This document shows, in pieces, positions 31,966 to 38,881 of a stretch of DNA of 38,881 nt (its first letter is position 1; every line of letters begins with the position of its first letter). The translations under genes were made by a program, and so were the position numbers. Source of the stretch: CADEFX01 sp050260355. GTDB lineage: Bacteria; Pseudomonadota; Alphaproteobacteria; Rhizobiales; Hyphomicrobiaceae. Below the pieces are notes generated by a model, which worked only from the letters and a program-made list of their open reading frames with translations, ran no database searches and had not been told where the DNA came from. The stretch is from positions 1 through 38,881 of the forward strand of contig JBLNBZ010000062.1 of NCBI GenBank assembly GCA_050260355.1. The letters are read 5' to 3'.

Positions 31966-32080
31966 CACCGCGCCGCGTTAACCGCTCGAGCGCCAGCGGG
32001 ATCGGCAAGTGGGCCATCGCCCCTCGCCGGCTCGTTGCGCGTTCTTGCGCCGCGGGGGCGGGTGACTGAGGAATTTCCGA

Positions 32081-33802
32081 ATGGAGCAGACTGAAATCGG
32101 GGGAACGCCAGGCCGCAGCCTGTTGCGATCCAGCGATCTCATCTGGTTCGCCCTGGCGGCCGTTCTGATCGCCCTGGTCGCCAACCCCCTGCTGCAGCTT
32201 CTCTCGATCAGCCTCAGCGACCCCAATACGGGCGGCTGGACCCTTCTCAACTACATCGATGCGTTCAGCCGGGCGCGCTACGTCAGGGCGATCGGCAATT
32301 CGATGCTGCTCGGCATCAGCGTGGCCGCGCTGGCGCTGGTGTTCGGAGTGCCGATCGCCTGGGCGCTGTCGCGCACCGACATGCCGCTGAAGGGCCTCGT
32401 GCGCGTCCTCGTGCTCGCCACCTTCGCCACGCCGCCATTCCTCGGAGCCATGAGCTGGATCCTGCTGGCCGGACCCAACGCCGGCTGGCTCAACCGGGGC
32501 TTCAACGCGCTGTTCGGCACCAGCACGGGCTTTCTCAACATCTACTCGTTCCCGGGGCTCGTGTTCATCATCGCGCTCTATTCGTTTCCCTACGCCGTCG
32601 TGTTCATGTCCTCGGCGCTCGAGATGGTCTCGAGCGAGATGGAGGACGCGGCCAACATCCTCGGCGCCAACCGCTTGACGCTCACGCGGCGCGTGACGCT
32701 TCCGCTGGTGCTGCCAGCCATCCTCGCCGCCGCCATCATCATGTTCCTCGAGGCGGTCTCCATCATCAGCTCGACCATCATGATCGCGCTGCCGGCGCGC
32801 GTGAACCTGGTTCCGCTGCAGCTGTGGGAGTTCTTCGGCTACCCGCTGCAGCTCGAGGTGGCGGCCGCCTACTCCATTCCCCTGCTGCTCGTGACCGTGA
32901 CCCTTTTCCTTCTGCAGAAGGCGATCCTCGGGCGGCGCAGCTACGTCACGCTGACGGGCAAGGGTGGCGAGCGGCGCCCGATCCGGCTCGGCCCCTTTCG
33001 CTGGGTGTTCCTCGGCTACAGCCTCTTCATTCTCTGTCTGTCGGTGCTGCTGCCCTACGTGGTGCTCTTGCAGGCCGCCCTGGCCAAGGCCTGGGCGCGC
33101 GGCTTCCATCTCGACAACTTGACGCTCGACAACTTCCGCTTCCTCTTCTTCCAGCACGCCTATGCGCCGAAATCGATCCTCAACACCTTCATGTACTCCT
33201 CAGCCGCCGCCACGCTCGCTGTCGCGTTGGCCCTGGCGGTCGCCTACATCGTCAGCCGCCGCCTGATGCGGTTCAGCCGGGTGCTGGGACTGATCGCGAT
33301 GACGCCGATTGTCGTTCCGGGCATTGTCATGGCCATCGGCTTCTACGCCGCCTACGCGCCGCCGCCGATCGCGCTCGCCGGCACCGCGGCCATCCTGATC
33401 CTCGGCTTCACGACGCGCTTCCTGCCCGTCGCCTACGCCAACGCGGAGGCCGCGATGGCCGGCGTCAACCCCGAGATGGAGGACGCCGTCCGCATCCTCG
33501 GCGGCAGCCGCTTCATCGCGCTGCGCCGCGTGCTGGTGCCCCTGCTCAAGCGGAGCCTCATGGGCGCCTGGCTCTTGGTGTTCATCGTCTCCTCGCGCGA
33601 GGTGAGCTCGGCACTGTTCCTCTACGGGCCGGAAACGCGCACGATGTCGGTGCTGTTCTTCGACCTGACGGAAGGCGGACGCTTCGAGCATCTGTCGGCG
33701 CTCGGCGTCATTCTGCTGGTCACCGTGCTGGTTTTCGTCATATGCGGTCAGCTCGTCATCGGCCGCGACTTCATGCTGCGGCGGGGGAGCAGCAGCTCAT
33801 GA
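32081..33802 (+). CDS. ABC importer permease, fused double-domain (FbpB/ThiP-like)
   Basis: This 573-residue inner-membrane protein holds two permease modules in one chain, as in Fe3+-type systems, with about twelve membrane segments. Each half has an EAA-type coupling loop for the ATPase: EMEDAANILGANRLTLTRRV (about 186-205) and EMEDAVRILGGSRFIALRRV (about 465-484), both followed by a leucine/proline-rich P(L/L)(V/L) segment. The N-terminal extension (MEQTEIGGTPGRSLLRSSDL) is cytoplasmic. It starts at ATG 32081, 115 bp after the binding protein. The ATPase gene overlaps its stop by four bases (ATGA), implying coupled translation of the membrane and ATPase subunits. Confidence 0.93.
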   Translation: MEQTEIGGTPGRSLLRSSDLIWFALAAVLIALVANPLLQLLSISLSDPNTGGWTLLNYIDAFSRARYVRAIGNSMLLGISVAALALVFGVPIAWALSRTDMPLKGLVRVLVLATFATPPFLGAMSWILLAGPNAGWLNRGFNALFGTSTGFLNIYSFPGLVFIIALYSFPYAVVFMSSALEMVSSEMEDAANILGANRLTLTRRVTLPLVLPAILAAAIIMFLEAVSIISSTIMIALPARVNLVPLQLWEFFGYPLQLEVAAAYSIPLLLVTVTLFLLQKAILGRRSYVTLTGKGGERRPIRLGPFRWVFLGYSLFILCLSVLLPYVVLLQAALAKAWARGFHLDNLTLDNFRFLFFQHAYAPKSILNTFMYSSAAATLAVALALAVAYIVSRRLMRFSRVLGLIAMTPIVVPGIVMAIGFYAAYAPPPIALAGTAAILILGFTTRFLPVAYANAEAAMAGVNPEMEDAVRILGGSRFIALRRVLVPLLKRSLMGAWLLVFIVSSREVSSALFLYGPETRTMSVLFFDLTEGGRFEHLSALGVILLVTVLVFVICGQLVIGRDFMLRRGSSSS

Positions 33803-34899
33803 CCAAGCTCAGAATCGCGGACGTCGGCTGCGACTACGGCAGCTTCACCGCGGTGCGCGACTTCTCGCTCGACATTGCCGCGGGCGAGTTCGTCTCGCTG
33901 CTTGGGCCGTCGGGCTGCGGCAAGACCACGATGCTGCGCATGATCGCGGGTTTCATTGCGCCCACGCGCGGCACGATCGAGCTCAACGGCAAGGCCATCT
34001 CCTCGCCCCAAGCCGTCCTGCCGCCCGAGCAGCGCGGCATGTCGATGATCTTCCAGAGCTATGCCATCTGGCCGAACATGACGGTGTTCCAGAACGTGGC
34101 CTTCGGGCTCGAGCTGCGCCGCATTCCTGCGAGCGAGATCAAGGCGCGCGTCATGAGCATGCTGGAGGTCGTCCAGCTCGACGCGCTCGCGCACCGCTAC
34201 CCCTCGGAGCTGAGCGGCGGTCAGCAGCAGCGCGTGGCGCTGGCGCGTGCCGTGGTCGTCAAGCCCGAGGTTCTGCTGCTCGACGAGCCGCTTTCCAATC
34301 TCGACGCCAATTTGCGAGAGGAAATGCGGCTCGAGATCCGCCGCATGCACGAGGAGTTCAAGATCACGACGGTCTACGTCACACACGACCAGGCCGAGGC
34401 GATGGTGGCCTCGGATCGCATCGTCGTCATGCGCGCGGGCCGCATCGAGCAGGTTGGCACGCCGCAGCAGATCTATCGTGCGCCTGCGACGCGTTTCGTG
34501 GCGAGCTTCATCGGGCGCACCAATTTCCTTTCGGGCAGCCGGTCGGCCTCGGGCTTCGATTTCGGCGCGTTCATGCTTCCGGCGGACCGCCTGCGGGCGA
34601 GCGCGAGCGATCGGGCAACGATCCTGATCGCGATCAGGCCGCACAGCATTCGTCTGACCGCCGTCGGACACCATGCGACCGATACCCAGATGCTCCGCCT
34701 CTCCGGCAGGGTCGCCGATCGCGCCTATTTCGGCGATCATTGGGATTACACCGTCAGCCTCGCCGACCAGGTCACGCTGACCGTCAGCGCCGAGCCGAGC
34801 CAGGCCTGGCAGGTCGGCGAGGAGGTCGTTTTGGAAATCGATCCCGAGCAGATGTCGGTGATTGCCGACGACGAGCCGGACCAAAATGCAACCCCATAG
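33799..34899 (+). CDS. ABC importer ATP-binding protein (PotA/FbpC-like)
   Basis: This 366-residue cytoplasmic ATPase has Walker A GPSGCGKTT (36-44), Q-loop Q86 in MIFQSYAIWP, signature LSGGQQQR (138-145), Walker B VLLLDEP (158-164), and H-loop H196 in VYVTHDQAEA. Residues from about 240 form the TOBE-type regulatory domain (RPHSIRLTAVG and later VVLEIDPEQM). The start is ATG 33799, overlapping the permease stop by four bases; the reading frame extends upstream inside the permease gene but has no start signal there. It energises the permease at 32081-33802. Confidence 0.95.
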   Translation: MTKLRIADVGCDYGSFTAVRDFSLDIAAGEFVSLLGPSGCGKTTMLRMIAGFIAPTRGTIELNGKAISSPQAVLPPEQRGMSMIFQSYAIWPNMTVFQNVAFGLELRRIPASEIKARVMSMLEVVQLDALAHRYPSELSGGQQQRVALARAVVVKPEVLLLDEPLSNLDANLREEMRLEIRRMHEEFKITTVYVTHDQAEAMVASDRIVVMRAGRIEQVGTPQQIYRAPATRFVASFIGRTNFLSGSRSASGFDFGAFMLPADRLRASASDRATILIAIRPHSIRLTAVGHHATDTQMLRLSGRVADRAYFGDHWDYTVSLADQVTLTVSAEPSQAWQVGEEVVLEIDPEQMSVIADDEPDQNATP

Positions 34900-34922
34900 C
34901 AGCCCCAAGCAGGAGGATTCCA

Positions 34923-35915
34923 ATGCGTGCCATCGTCGTGCCGCGTCTCGGCGGCCCTGAGGTTCTCACGCTGCGCGAGGTGCCGCAGCCGACACCGGGA
35001 GCAGGCGAGGTCCTGGTCAAGATCAAGTATGCCGGCGTCAGCTACGGCGATGTCTATCAGCGCGAGGGCACCTATCGCGCCGGCAATCCTTTGCTCGACA
35101 CGGATCCGCCTCTCCCGATCGGCGGGGAGGCGGTGGGCACGGTCGCTGCCTTGGGCGCGAGCGTCACCGGCGTTGCCGTGGGCGACACCGTGATCTATGC
35201 GGAGACCCTCGGCAGCTATGCGGAGTATGCCGCGGTCCCCGCCTGGCGCGTCATCAAGGTGCCGGACGGCGTCTCGCTGCGTGATGCGGCCGGCATCTAC
35301 TCGCAGGGCCTGACGGCACACTACCTGGCCCACGACACGGGCAAGCTGAAGCCCGGCATGTCCTGCCTCGTCCACGCCGCAGCCGGCAGCGTCGGGCACA
35401 TTCTCGTGCAGCTCGCAAAGCGGGCGGGCGCGAGTGTGGTTGCAACGGTCGGCTCGCGCGAGAAGGCCGATTACGTGCGCTCCCTCGGCGCGGACAAGAT
35501 CATCCTCTATCGCGAGACGCCGTTCCTGCAGGAGATCAAGAGCTGGGGCGACGGCAAGGGCGTCGATGTCGTCTACGACTCGCTCGGCCGCACCACCATC
35601 GACGACAGCATCAAGGCGACGCGCATGCACGGCTTGTGCGTGCTCTACGGCAACACGACCGGGCTGGTCGACGCCGTCGCCCCGATGGATCTGGCCGCCG
35701 CGGGCTCGATCTTCTTCACGCGCCCGAGACTAGCTCATCACATCAAGACGCGCGAGGAAGTGGCCAAGCGGGCCAACGATCTCCTCTTCGGGCTGAAGGA
35801 TGGGTCCTTGAAGGTCTCGGTCTGCAAAGTATTCCCGCTCGAGCAGGCGAGCGAGGCGCACCGCCTGCTGGAATCGCGCGCGACCATCGGCAAGCTGCTG
35901 CTCGAGGCGAGCTGA
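34923..35915 (+). CDS. NADPH:quinone oxidoreductase, zinc-independent MDR type
   Basis: This 330-residue enzyme of the medium-chain reductase family has the GroES-like N-terminal domain (APVPRLGGPEVL-like start MRAIVVPRLGGPEVL, then AGVSYGDVYQREGTY and LPIGGEAVGTV) and a Rossmann domain with HAAAGSVGHILVQLAKRAGA (151-170) and the GVDVVYDSLGRTT segment. Zinc ligands of alcohol dehydrogenases are missing, and the signature HAAAGSVG is that of quinone reductases / zeta-crystallin. It reduces quinones or enones with NADPH; the in vivo substrate is unknown. GCAGGAGGATTCCA precedes ATG 34923, 23 bp after the ATPase gene, so it is the last gene of the ABC operon. Confidence 0.9.
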   Translation: MRAIVVPRLGGPEVLTLREVPQPTPGAGEVLVKIKYAGVSYGDVYQREGTYRAGNPLLDTDPPLPIGGEAVGTVAALGASVTGVAVGDTVIYAETLGSYAEYAAVPAWRVIKVPDGVSLRDAAGIYSQGLTAHYLAHDTGKLKPGMSCLVHAAAGSVGHILVQLAKRAGASVVATVGSREKADYVRSLGADKIILYRETPFLQEIKSWGDGKGVDVVYDSLGRTTIDDSIKATRMHGLCVLYGNTTGLVDAVAPMDLAAAGSIFFTRPRLAHHIKTREEVAKRANDLLFGLKDGSLKVSVCKVFPLEQASEAHRLLESRATIGKLLLEAS

Positions 35916-35943
35916 TCGTCCGGCAGGGCCGCCACGAGGTGAG

Positions 35944-35974
35944 CTGCCGACGCGCTGCGATCCCGTGTCGGCAG
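35944..35974. terminator. Bidirectional hairpin between converging genes
   Basis: CTGCCGAC and GTCGGCAG are perfect 8-bp arms around a 15-base loop, placed between the quinone reductase stop at 35915 and the convergent FkbM methyltransferase stop at 36022. No U tract is present. The location suggests a shared terminator. Confidence 0.45.
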
Positions 35975-36021
35975 AGCGGCGGCTCGCTGTTCGAGGCGAT
36001 CACACGCCGGCACGAGGCTGC

Positions 36022-36864
36022 TCAGCCGCGCAAGGCGGCGATCAGCTTGTCCTGCGTCTGGTGCACGGCGATGTAGTTGCCCATGCGAAACTGCTCGTCC
36101 ACGCACAGGTCGTAGTCCTTGAAATCGACGCAGCGTGGATGCAGACGGCCGATGACGTAACCGAGGGGCTTCAGCAGGTCGTAGAAGTCGCAGAGCAGGC
36201 TGCGCGCCGGAATGTGCACGAACCCGTGCTCGAACTGGATCAAAGGCACCCCTGGATCGGCGAGCCTGCCGGCAAAGCCTTTGAGCACGCTGAGATCATG
36301 TCCCTCGGTATCGACCTTCAGAATGTCCAGCCGGTCGACATTGGCCTGCGCGATGTAGGCATCGCCCGTCGTGACGCGAACCAGCATCGTCTCATATCCG
36401 AAGTGCCAGTTCTGGGCGAGCATGGGCGTGTGAACGGTGCTCGCCGTGGTCACGTCCGCGGAATATTGCAGGGAGAGCGTGCCGCTTTGCGCCGACAGGC
36501 CGACGCCGTTGATGTGGACTCGCGGATCCTTGCCCACCTCCCCCTTCAAGACCTCGAGCGTCGGCGGTGCGATTTCAAAGCAATGCACGCGGCCCTCGGG
36601 AAACCGCTCCAGGAAAGCACGCGTCCATAAGCCGAAATGGGCGCCGACATCGAAGGCGACGACCCTGTCTCCTCCCATGACGGCCTTGAACGTCTCGAGC
36701 ATGAAGCGCTCGCCGTTGTGGGAGAAGCGATAGTGGTTCTCATTGTGGTGCGCGCGCAGGTAGGCCTCGGCTGTCCGCGCACACAGTCGGAACAGCGGGT
36801 TCCGATGCCGGCGGCGGACGACATCCTTGATCAGGTCGCGCCAATCGCCCTTCTCTTCTTCCAT
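36022..36864 (-). CDS. FkbM family methyltransferase
   Basis: From ATG 36864, with AGGGAGGGG just upstream, this is a 280-residue SAM-dependent O-methyltransferase. Motif I is VVAFDVGAHFGLWTRAFLER (68-87), the acidic strand is VHCFEIAPPT (93-102) and the family signature is DILKVDTEGHDLSVLKG (180-196). FkbM-type enzymes methylate hydroxyls of glycans, polyketides or other secondary molecules. No glycan or natural-product cluster is present, so the acceptor is unknown. It converges on the quinone oxidoreductase gene, with a hairpin between them. The longer frame to 37014 has no support. Confidence 0.88.
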   Translation of the reverse strand: MEEEKGDWRDLIKDVVRRRHRNPLFRLCARTAEAYLRAHHNENHYRFSHNGERFMLETFKAVMGGDRVVAFDVGAHFGLWTRAFLERFPEGRVHCFEIAPPTLEVLKGEVGKDPRVHINGVGLSAQSGTLSLQYSADVTTASTVHTPMLAQNWHFGYETMLVRVTTGDAYIAQANVDRLDILKVDTEGHDLSVLKGFAGRLADPGVPLIQFEHGFVHIPARSLLCDFYDLLKPLGYVIGRLHPRCVDFKDYDLCVDEQFRMGNYIAVHQTQDKLIAALRG

Positions 36865-37258
36865 TGCCCCTCCCTGGCCCCTTCTCAACCTCGCCGACCG
36901 GACACTTTTTCGCCGGGCCGAAGCTCCCAAAGGCCCCTTCCGGAGATCGCAATGCCGCAGTTCTTTTAGCCGCGTGCTGGAATACCCCTTAGCCCGGCGT
37001 AGCGCTTCCGGCAATCGAACACTGCTTCGCTTTCGAGCCGTAGTTACCTTTGGGCCTGCCGAGGCAGAGGGTTGCCGAAAAACCGGTCAGGTTCCCGCGG
37101 CTTTGCCGGTCAATCGGTAACCATCCGGCAGCCGCGCGCCGGCCCCCTCTGCCCCGACAACGCCATCGGCAAGCAAATCGGATGGGGCGCGGTGTTTCCG
37201 CCTCGCATTCGCCATGGACCTGCCCTATATCGCATGTGTATCCGCCTGGGGCTTGCGC
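36865..37258. other. 394-bp region with no recognised gene
   Basis: It lies between the divergent FkbM and small secreted protein genes and should hold both promoters. Reading frames here are short and unconvincing, and I see no clear promoter, tRNA or repeat. Confidence 0.4.
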
Positions 37259-37645
37259 ATGCGGCTTGCTTTGTCCATCGCTGCGGCAACCGTCGCTCTG
37301 GCCTCGACCCCCGCCAGCGCGTTCGACCACGCTGCCTTTTGCGCTGCGATGACCGAGTACGCGCAGGCTGGCCAGCTCGAAGCCGGCGTCTGGCCCGACG
37401 ATTACACGAAGAACGAGAGCATCTCGGTGCGCTGCTCGATGCGCATGATCGAGTTCCGCCGATATCTCACCCTCCCCCCGGTCGATCTCGATGATGCCTG
37501 GCGCGCCCATGAGAAGGCGCGCTGGAACGCAGCGCACTGCAGCGATCCGGACTGGCGCGAGGCCATTCGTAACGGCTGGACCATTGCCGCCACCCTCATC
37601 ACCGAGAACGGCGAGCGCATCTGGTTCGCGGCCAGTTGCAGATAG
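37259..37645 (+). CDS. Small secreted cysteine-containing hypothetical protein
   Basis: From ATG 37259 this 128-residue protein has a clean signal peptide (residues 1-21, LALSIAAATVALASTPASA) and a mature domain of about 107 residues with four cysteines, FCAAM (C28), SVRCSMRM, AAHCSDPDW and the terminal ASCR, which could form two disulfides in the periplasm. Helical segments include FDHAAFCAAMTEYAQAG and DDAWRAHEKARWNAAHC. I do not know the family. Upstream in-frame ATG 37214 would add 15 residues, less suitable for a signal peptide. A strong hairpin follows the stop codon. Confidence 0.72.
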   Translation: MRLALSIAAATVALASTPASAFDHAAFCAAMTEYAQAGQLEAGVWPDDYTKNESISVRCSMRMIEFRRYLTLPPVDLDDAWRAHEKARWNAAHCSDPDWREAIRNGWTIAATLITENGERIWFAASCR

Positions 37646-37649
37646 GCGC

Positions 37650-37671
37650 GGCGGCGCGGCCGCGCGCCGCC
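37650..37671 (+). terminator. GC-rich hairpin after the small secreted protein gene
   Basis: Perfect 9-bp arms GGCGGCGCG and CGCGCCGCC with loop GCCG lie four bases after the TAG at 37643-37645. The stem is all G and C, and no U tract follows, so it may end transcripts only with Rho or stabilise the 3' end. Confidence 0.5.
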
Positions 37672-37807
37672 ATCGGCCGCGGTCCCACCATCGTCATCAT
37701 TGTCATCCACACTGCCCGGGTGCCGCGCGATCAACACGCTTGCGCCCCAGACGCCTTCGCGCGACCTTCGTTCAATTCCATGTCCTCACACTGCAGGCGG
37801 AATTGTC

Positions 37808-38743
37808 ATGGCCGATCATCACCTGGGCTCCAGCCCCGAAACCGTGCATTGGGGCTATTTCGATGCCTCCCTCGAGCCCGTTCTCACCATCGACAGCGGT
37901 GATCGCGTCACCGTCGAGACCGTCAGCGGTGCGCCCGAGGTCATGCCCAGGAGCGGGTTCAAGATCCCGCCGGAGCTCGAAGCCATCCACCGCACCGTCC
38001 CGCGCAAGCTGCCCGGCCACATTCTGACCGGACCGATTGCCGTGCGTGGCGCCAGGCCAGGTCACGTGCTCCAGATCGACATCGAGGCGATCACGCTGCG
38101 CCAGGACTGGGGCTACAACGCCGTGCGCCCGCTGGCGGGGGCGCTTCCCGATGATTTCCATCAGTTGCGGGTTGTACACATCCCGTGCGATCTCGAGCGT
38201 GGCGTCGGGCGCCTCCCGTGGGGCGCCGAGATCCCTCTGCGGCCCTTCTTCGGCGTCATCGGAGTGGCGCCGCCGCCCGGCTGGGGCATGATCTCATCGC
38301 TGCCTCCACGCAAGCACGGCGGCAACATCGACAACAAGGAGCTGGTGGCCGGCACGCGCCTCTATCTGCCCGTCCACGTCGAGGGCGGCCTGCTGTCTGT
38401 TGGAGACGGCCACGGCGCGCAGGGCGACGGCGAGGTCTGCGTCACCGCCATCGAGACGGCGCTCAGCGGCACGTTCAAAATCGGCTTGCGCCAGGACATG
38501 TCGCTGGAGTGGCCGCTGGCGGAGACGCCGACCCACATCATCACCATGGCCTTCGATCCGGACCTCGACAGTGCCGCTCGCACCGCGCTGCGCAACATGA
38601 TCGCGCTCCTGGGCGAGCGCCGCGGCCTGTCCCGCGAGGATGCCTACATGCTCTGCAGCCTGGCGGCTGATCTGCGCATCACCCAGCTCGTGAACCAGAA
38701 CAACGGCGTGCACGTCATGCTCGAGCGCAAGTATTTCGCGTAG
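37808..38743 (+). CDS. Acetamidase/formamidase family protein
   Basis: This 311-residue enzyme belongs to the FmdA/AmdA family, which hydrolyses formamide, acetamide or related short amides to ammonia and acid. Signatures are HWGYFDASLEPVLTIDSGD (14-32), VTVETVSG, GHILTGPIAVRGARPGHVL (70-88), HGGNIDNKELVAGTRLYLPV (170-189) and the characteristic SVGDGHGAQGDGEV (197-210). No signal peptide is present, so it is cytoplasmic. I use ATG 37808; the frame extends to 37700 without conserved sequence. The gene is alone on its strand here; regulation is not visible. The exact amide substrate is unknown. Confidence 0.9.
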   Translation: MADHHLGSSPETVHWGYFDASLEPVLTIDSGDRVTVETVSGAPEVMPRSGFKIPPELEAIHRTVPRKLPGHILTGPIAVRGARPGHVLQIDIEAITLRQDWGYNAVRPLAGALPDDFHQLRVVHIPCDLERGVGRLPWGAEIPLRPFFGVIGVAPPPGWGMISSLPPRKHGGNIDNKELVAGTRLYLPVHVEGGLLSVGDGHGAQGDGEVCVTAIETALSGTFKIGLRQDMSLEWPLAETPTHIITMAFDPDLDSAARTALRNMIALLGERRGLSREDAYMLCSLAADLRITQLVNQNNGVHVMLERKYFA

Positions 38744-38758
38744 AGCACAGCGCGCTGC

Positions 38759-38881
38759 TCAAGCGCCGAGCGTCCGCGCCGCCTCGGCATAGCCGACGCG
38801 CCGCTCCGGGTCGACCGGATGCCGGCTCCTGACGCGGCCGAGCAGCATGCGCACGTCGCGCTCGGACCGCGCAGCGACGGC
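38759..38881 (-). CDS. 3' end of an unidentified minus-strand gene (partial)
   Basis: The reverse strand has an open frame of 40 residues to the window edge, ending in TGA at 38759-38761. It has a plausible helical C-terminus (RSERDVRMLLGRVRSRHPVD, then VGYAEAARTLGA) with GC-rich third codon positions. The gene converges on the acetamidase gene. Too little is visible to name it. Confidence 0.45.
   Translation of the reverse strand, partial: AVAARSERDVRMLLGRVRSRHPVDPERRVGYAEAARTLGA

Noticed and set aside
31877..33157. Minus-strand frame of 426 residues opposite the ABC permease
   Set aside because: Almost pure E/R/Q/H composition, expected when a hydrophobic membrane protein gene is read on the other strand.

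Overview
This 38.9 kb window is GC-rich chromosomal DNA (roughly two thirds G+C by eye) from an alphaproteobacterium, most probably of the Hyphomicrobiales (Rhizobiales). That placement rests on a ctrA response regulator with a divergent fliJ, a nearby sciP (DUF1153) gene, a Rhodobacter-type pmtA phospholipid methyltransferase, an HWE-family histidine kinase, the palindromic CCCTCTCCCC/GGGGAGAGGG intergenic repeats familiar in this group, and many solute-binding-protein genes. Genus cannot be fixed from the sequence.

Layout. 1-2.1 kb: a small basic repeat-containing protein, then a DUF559 nuclease-like gene between two related repeat blocks, then a TauE/SafE permease. 2.3-9 kb: a catabolic stretch with class II fructose-bisphosphate aldolase, a LigI-like amidohydrolase, a complete TRAP transporter (dctP-dctQ-dctM), the 3' remnant of an outer-membrane protein gene fused to the dctM stop codon, and a flavin-dependent monooxygenase. 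9.2-13.2 kb: a universal stress protein, then a translationally coupled pair made of a double-domain KaiC-like ATPase and an HWE histidine kinase with a pseudo-receiver. 13.2-15.5 kb: tRNA-Met, pmtA and mnmA, all on the minus strand. 15.8-18.6 kb: the cell-cycle block with sciP, a lipoprotein, fliJ and ctrA. 18.7-25.3 kb: an MBL hydrolase, an orphan NitT/TauT-type binding protein, three small secreted proteins (two are tandem paralogues), an NTF2-like protein, a DUF3617 protein and the msrPQ methionine-sulfoxide repair pair. 25.5-27 kb: a small hypothetical gene and a ROK-type sugar kinase whose lobes appear in circularly permuted order. 27.5-30.5 kb: a minus-strand cluster of an AraC regulator, a second orphan binding protein (paralogue of the first) and a ketopantoate-reductase-like enzyme. 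30.8-35.9 kb: a plus-strand operon for an Fe3+-type ABC importer (binding protein, fused double permease, ATPase) ending with a quinone oxidoreductase. 36-38.9 kb: an FkbM methyltransferase, a small secreted protein, an acetamidase/formamidase and the 3' end of an unidentified minus-strand gene.

Functional themes are uptake and catabolism of organic acids or similar small molecules (TRAP, ABC and two orphan binding proteins with nearby oxidoreductases and hydrolases), stress and light/redox signalling (USP, KaiC-HWE kinase, msrPQ) and cell-cycle control (ctrA, sciP). The observations most worth following are the apparently circularly permuted ROK kinase, the DUF559 gene framed by duplicated palindromic repeat blocks, and the KaiC-like/HWE pair without a KaiB gene. 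Starts given here were chosen from ribosome-binding sites, signal peptides and family lengths; several differ from the longest possible reading frame.
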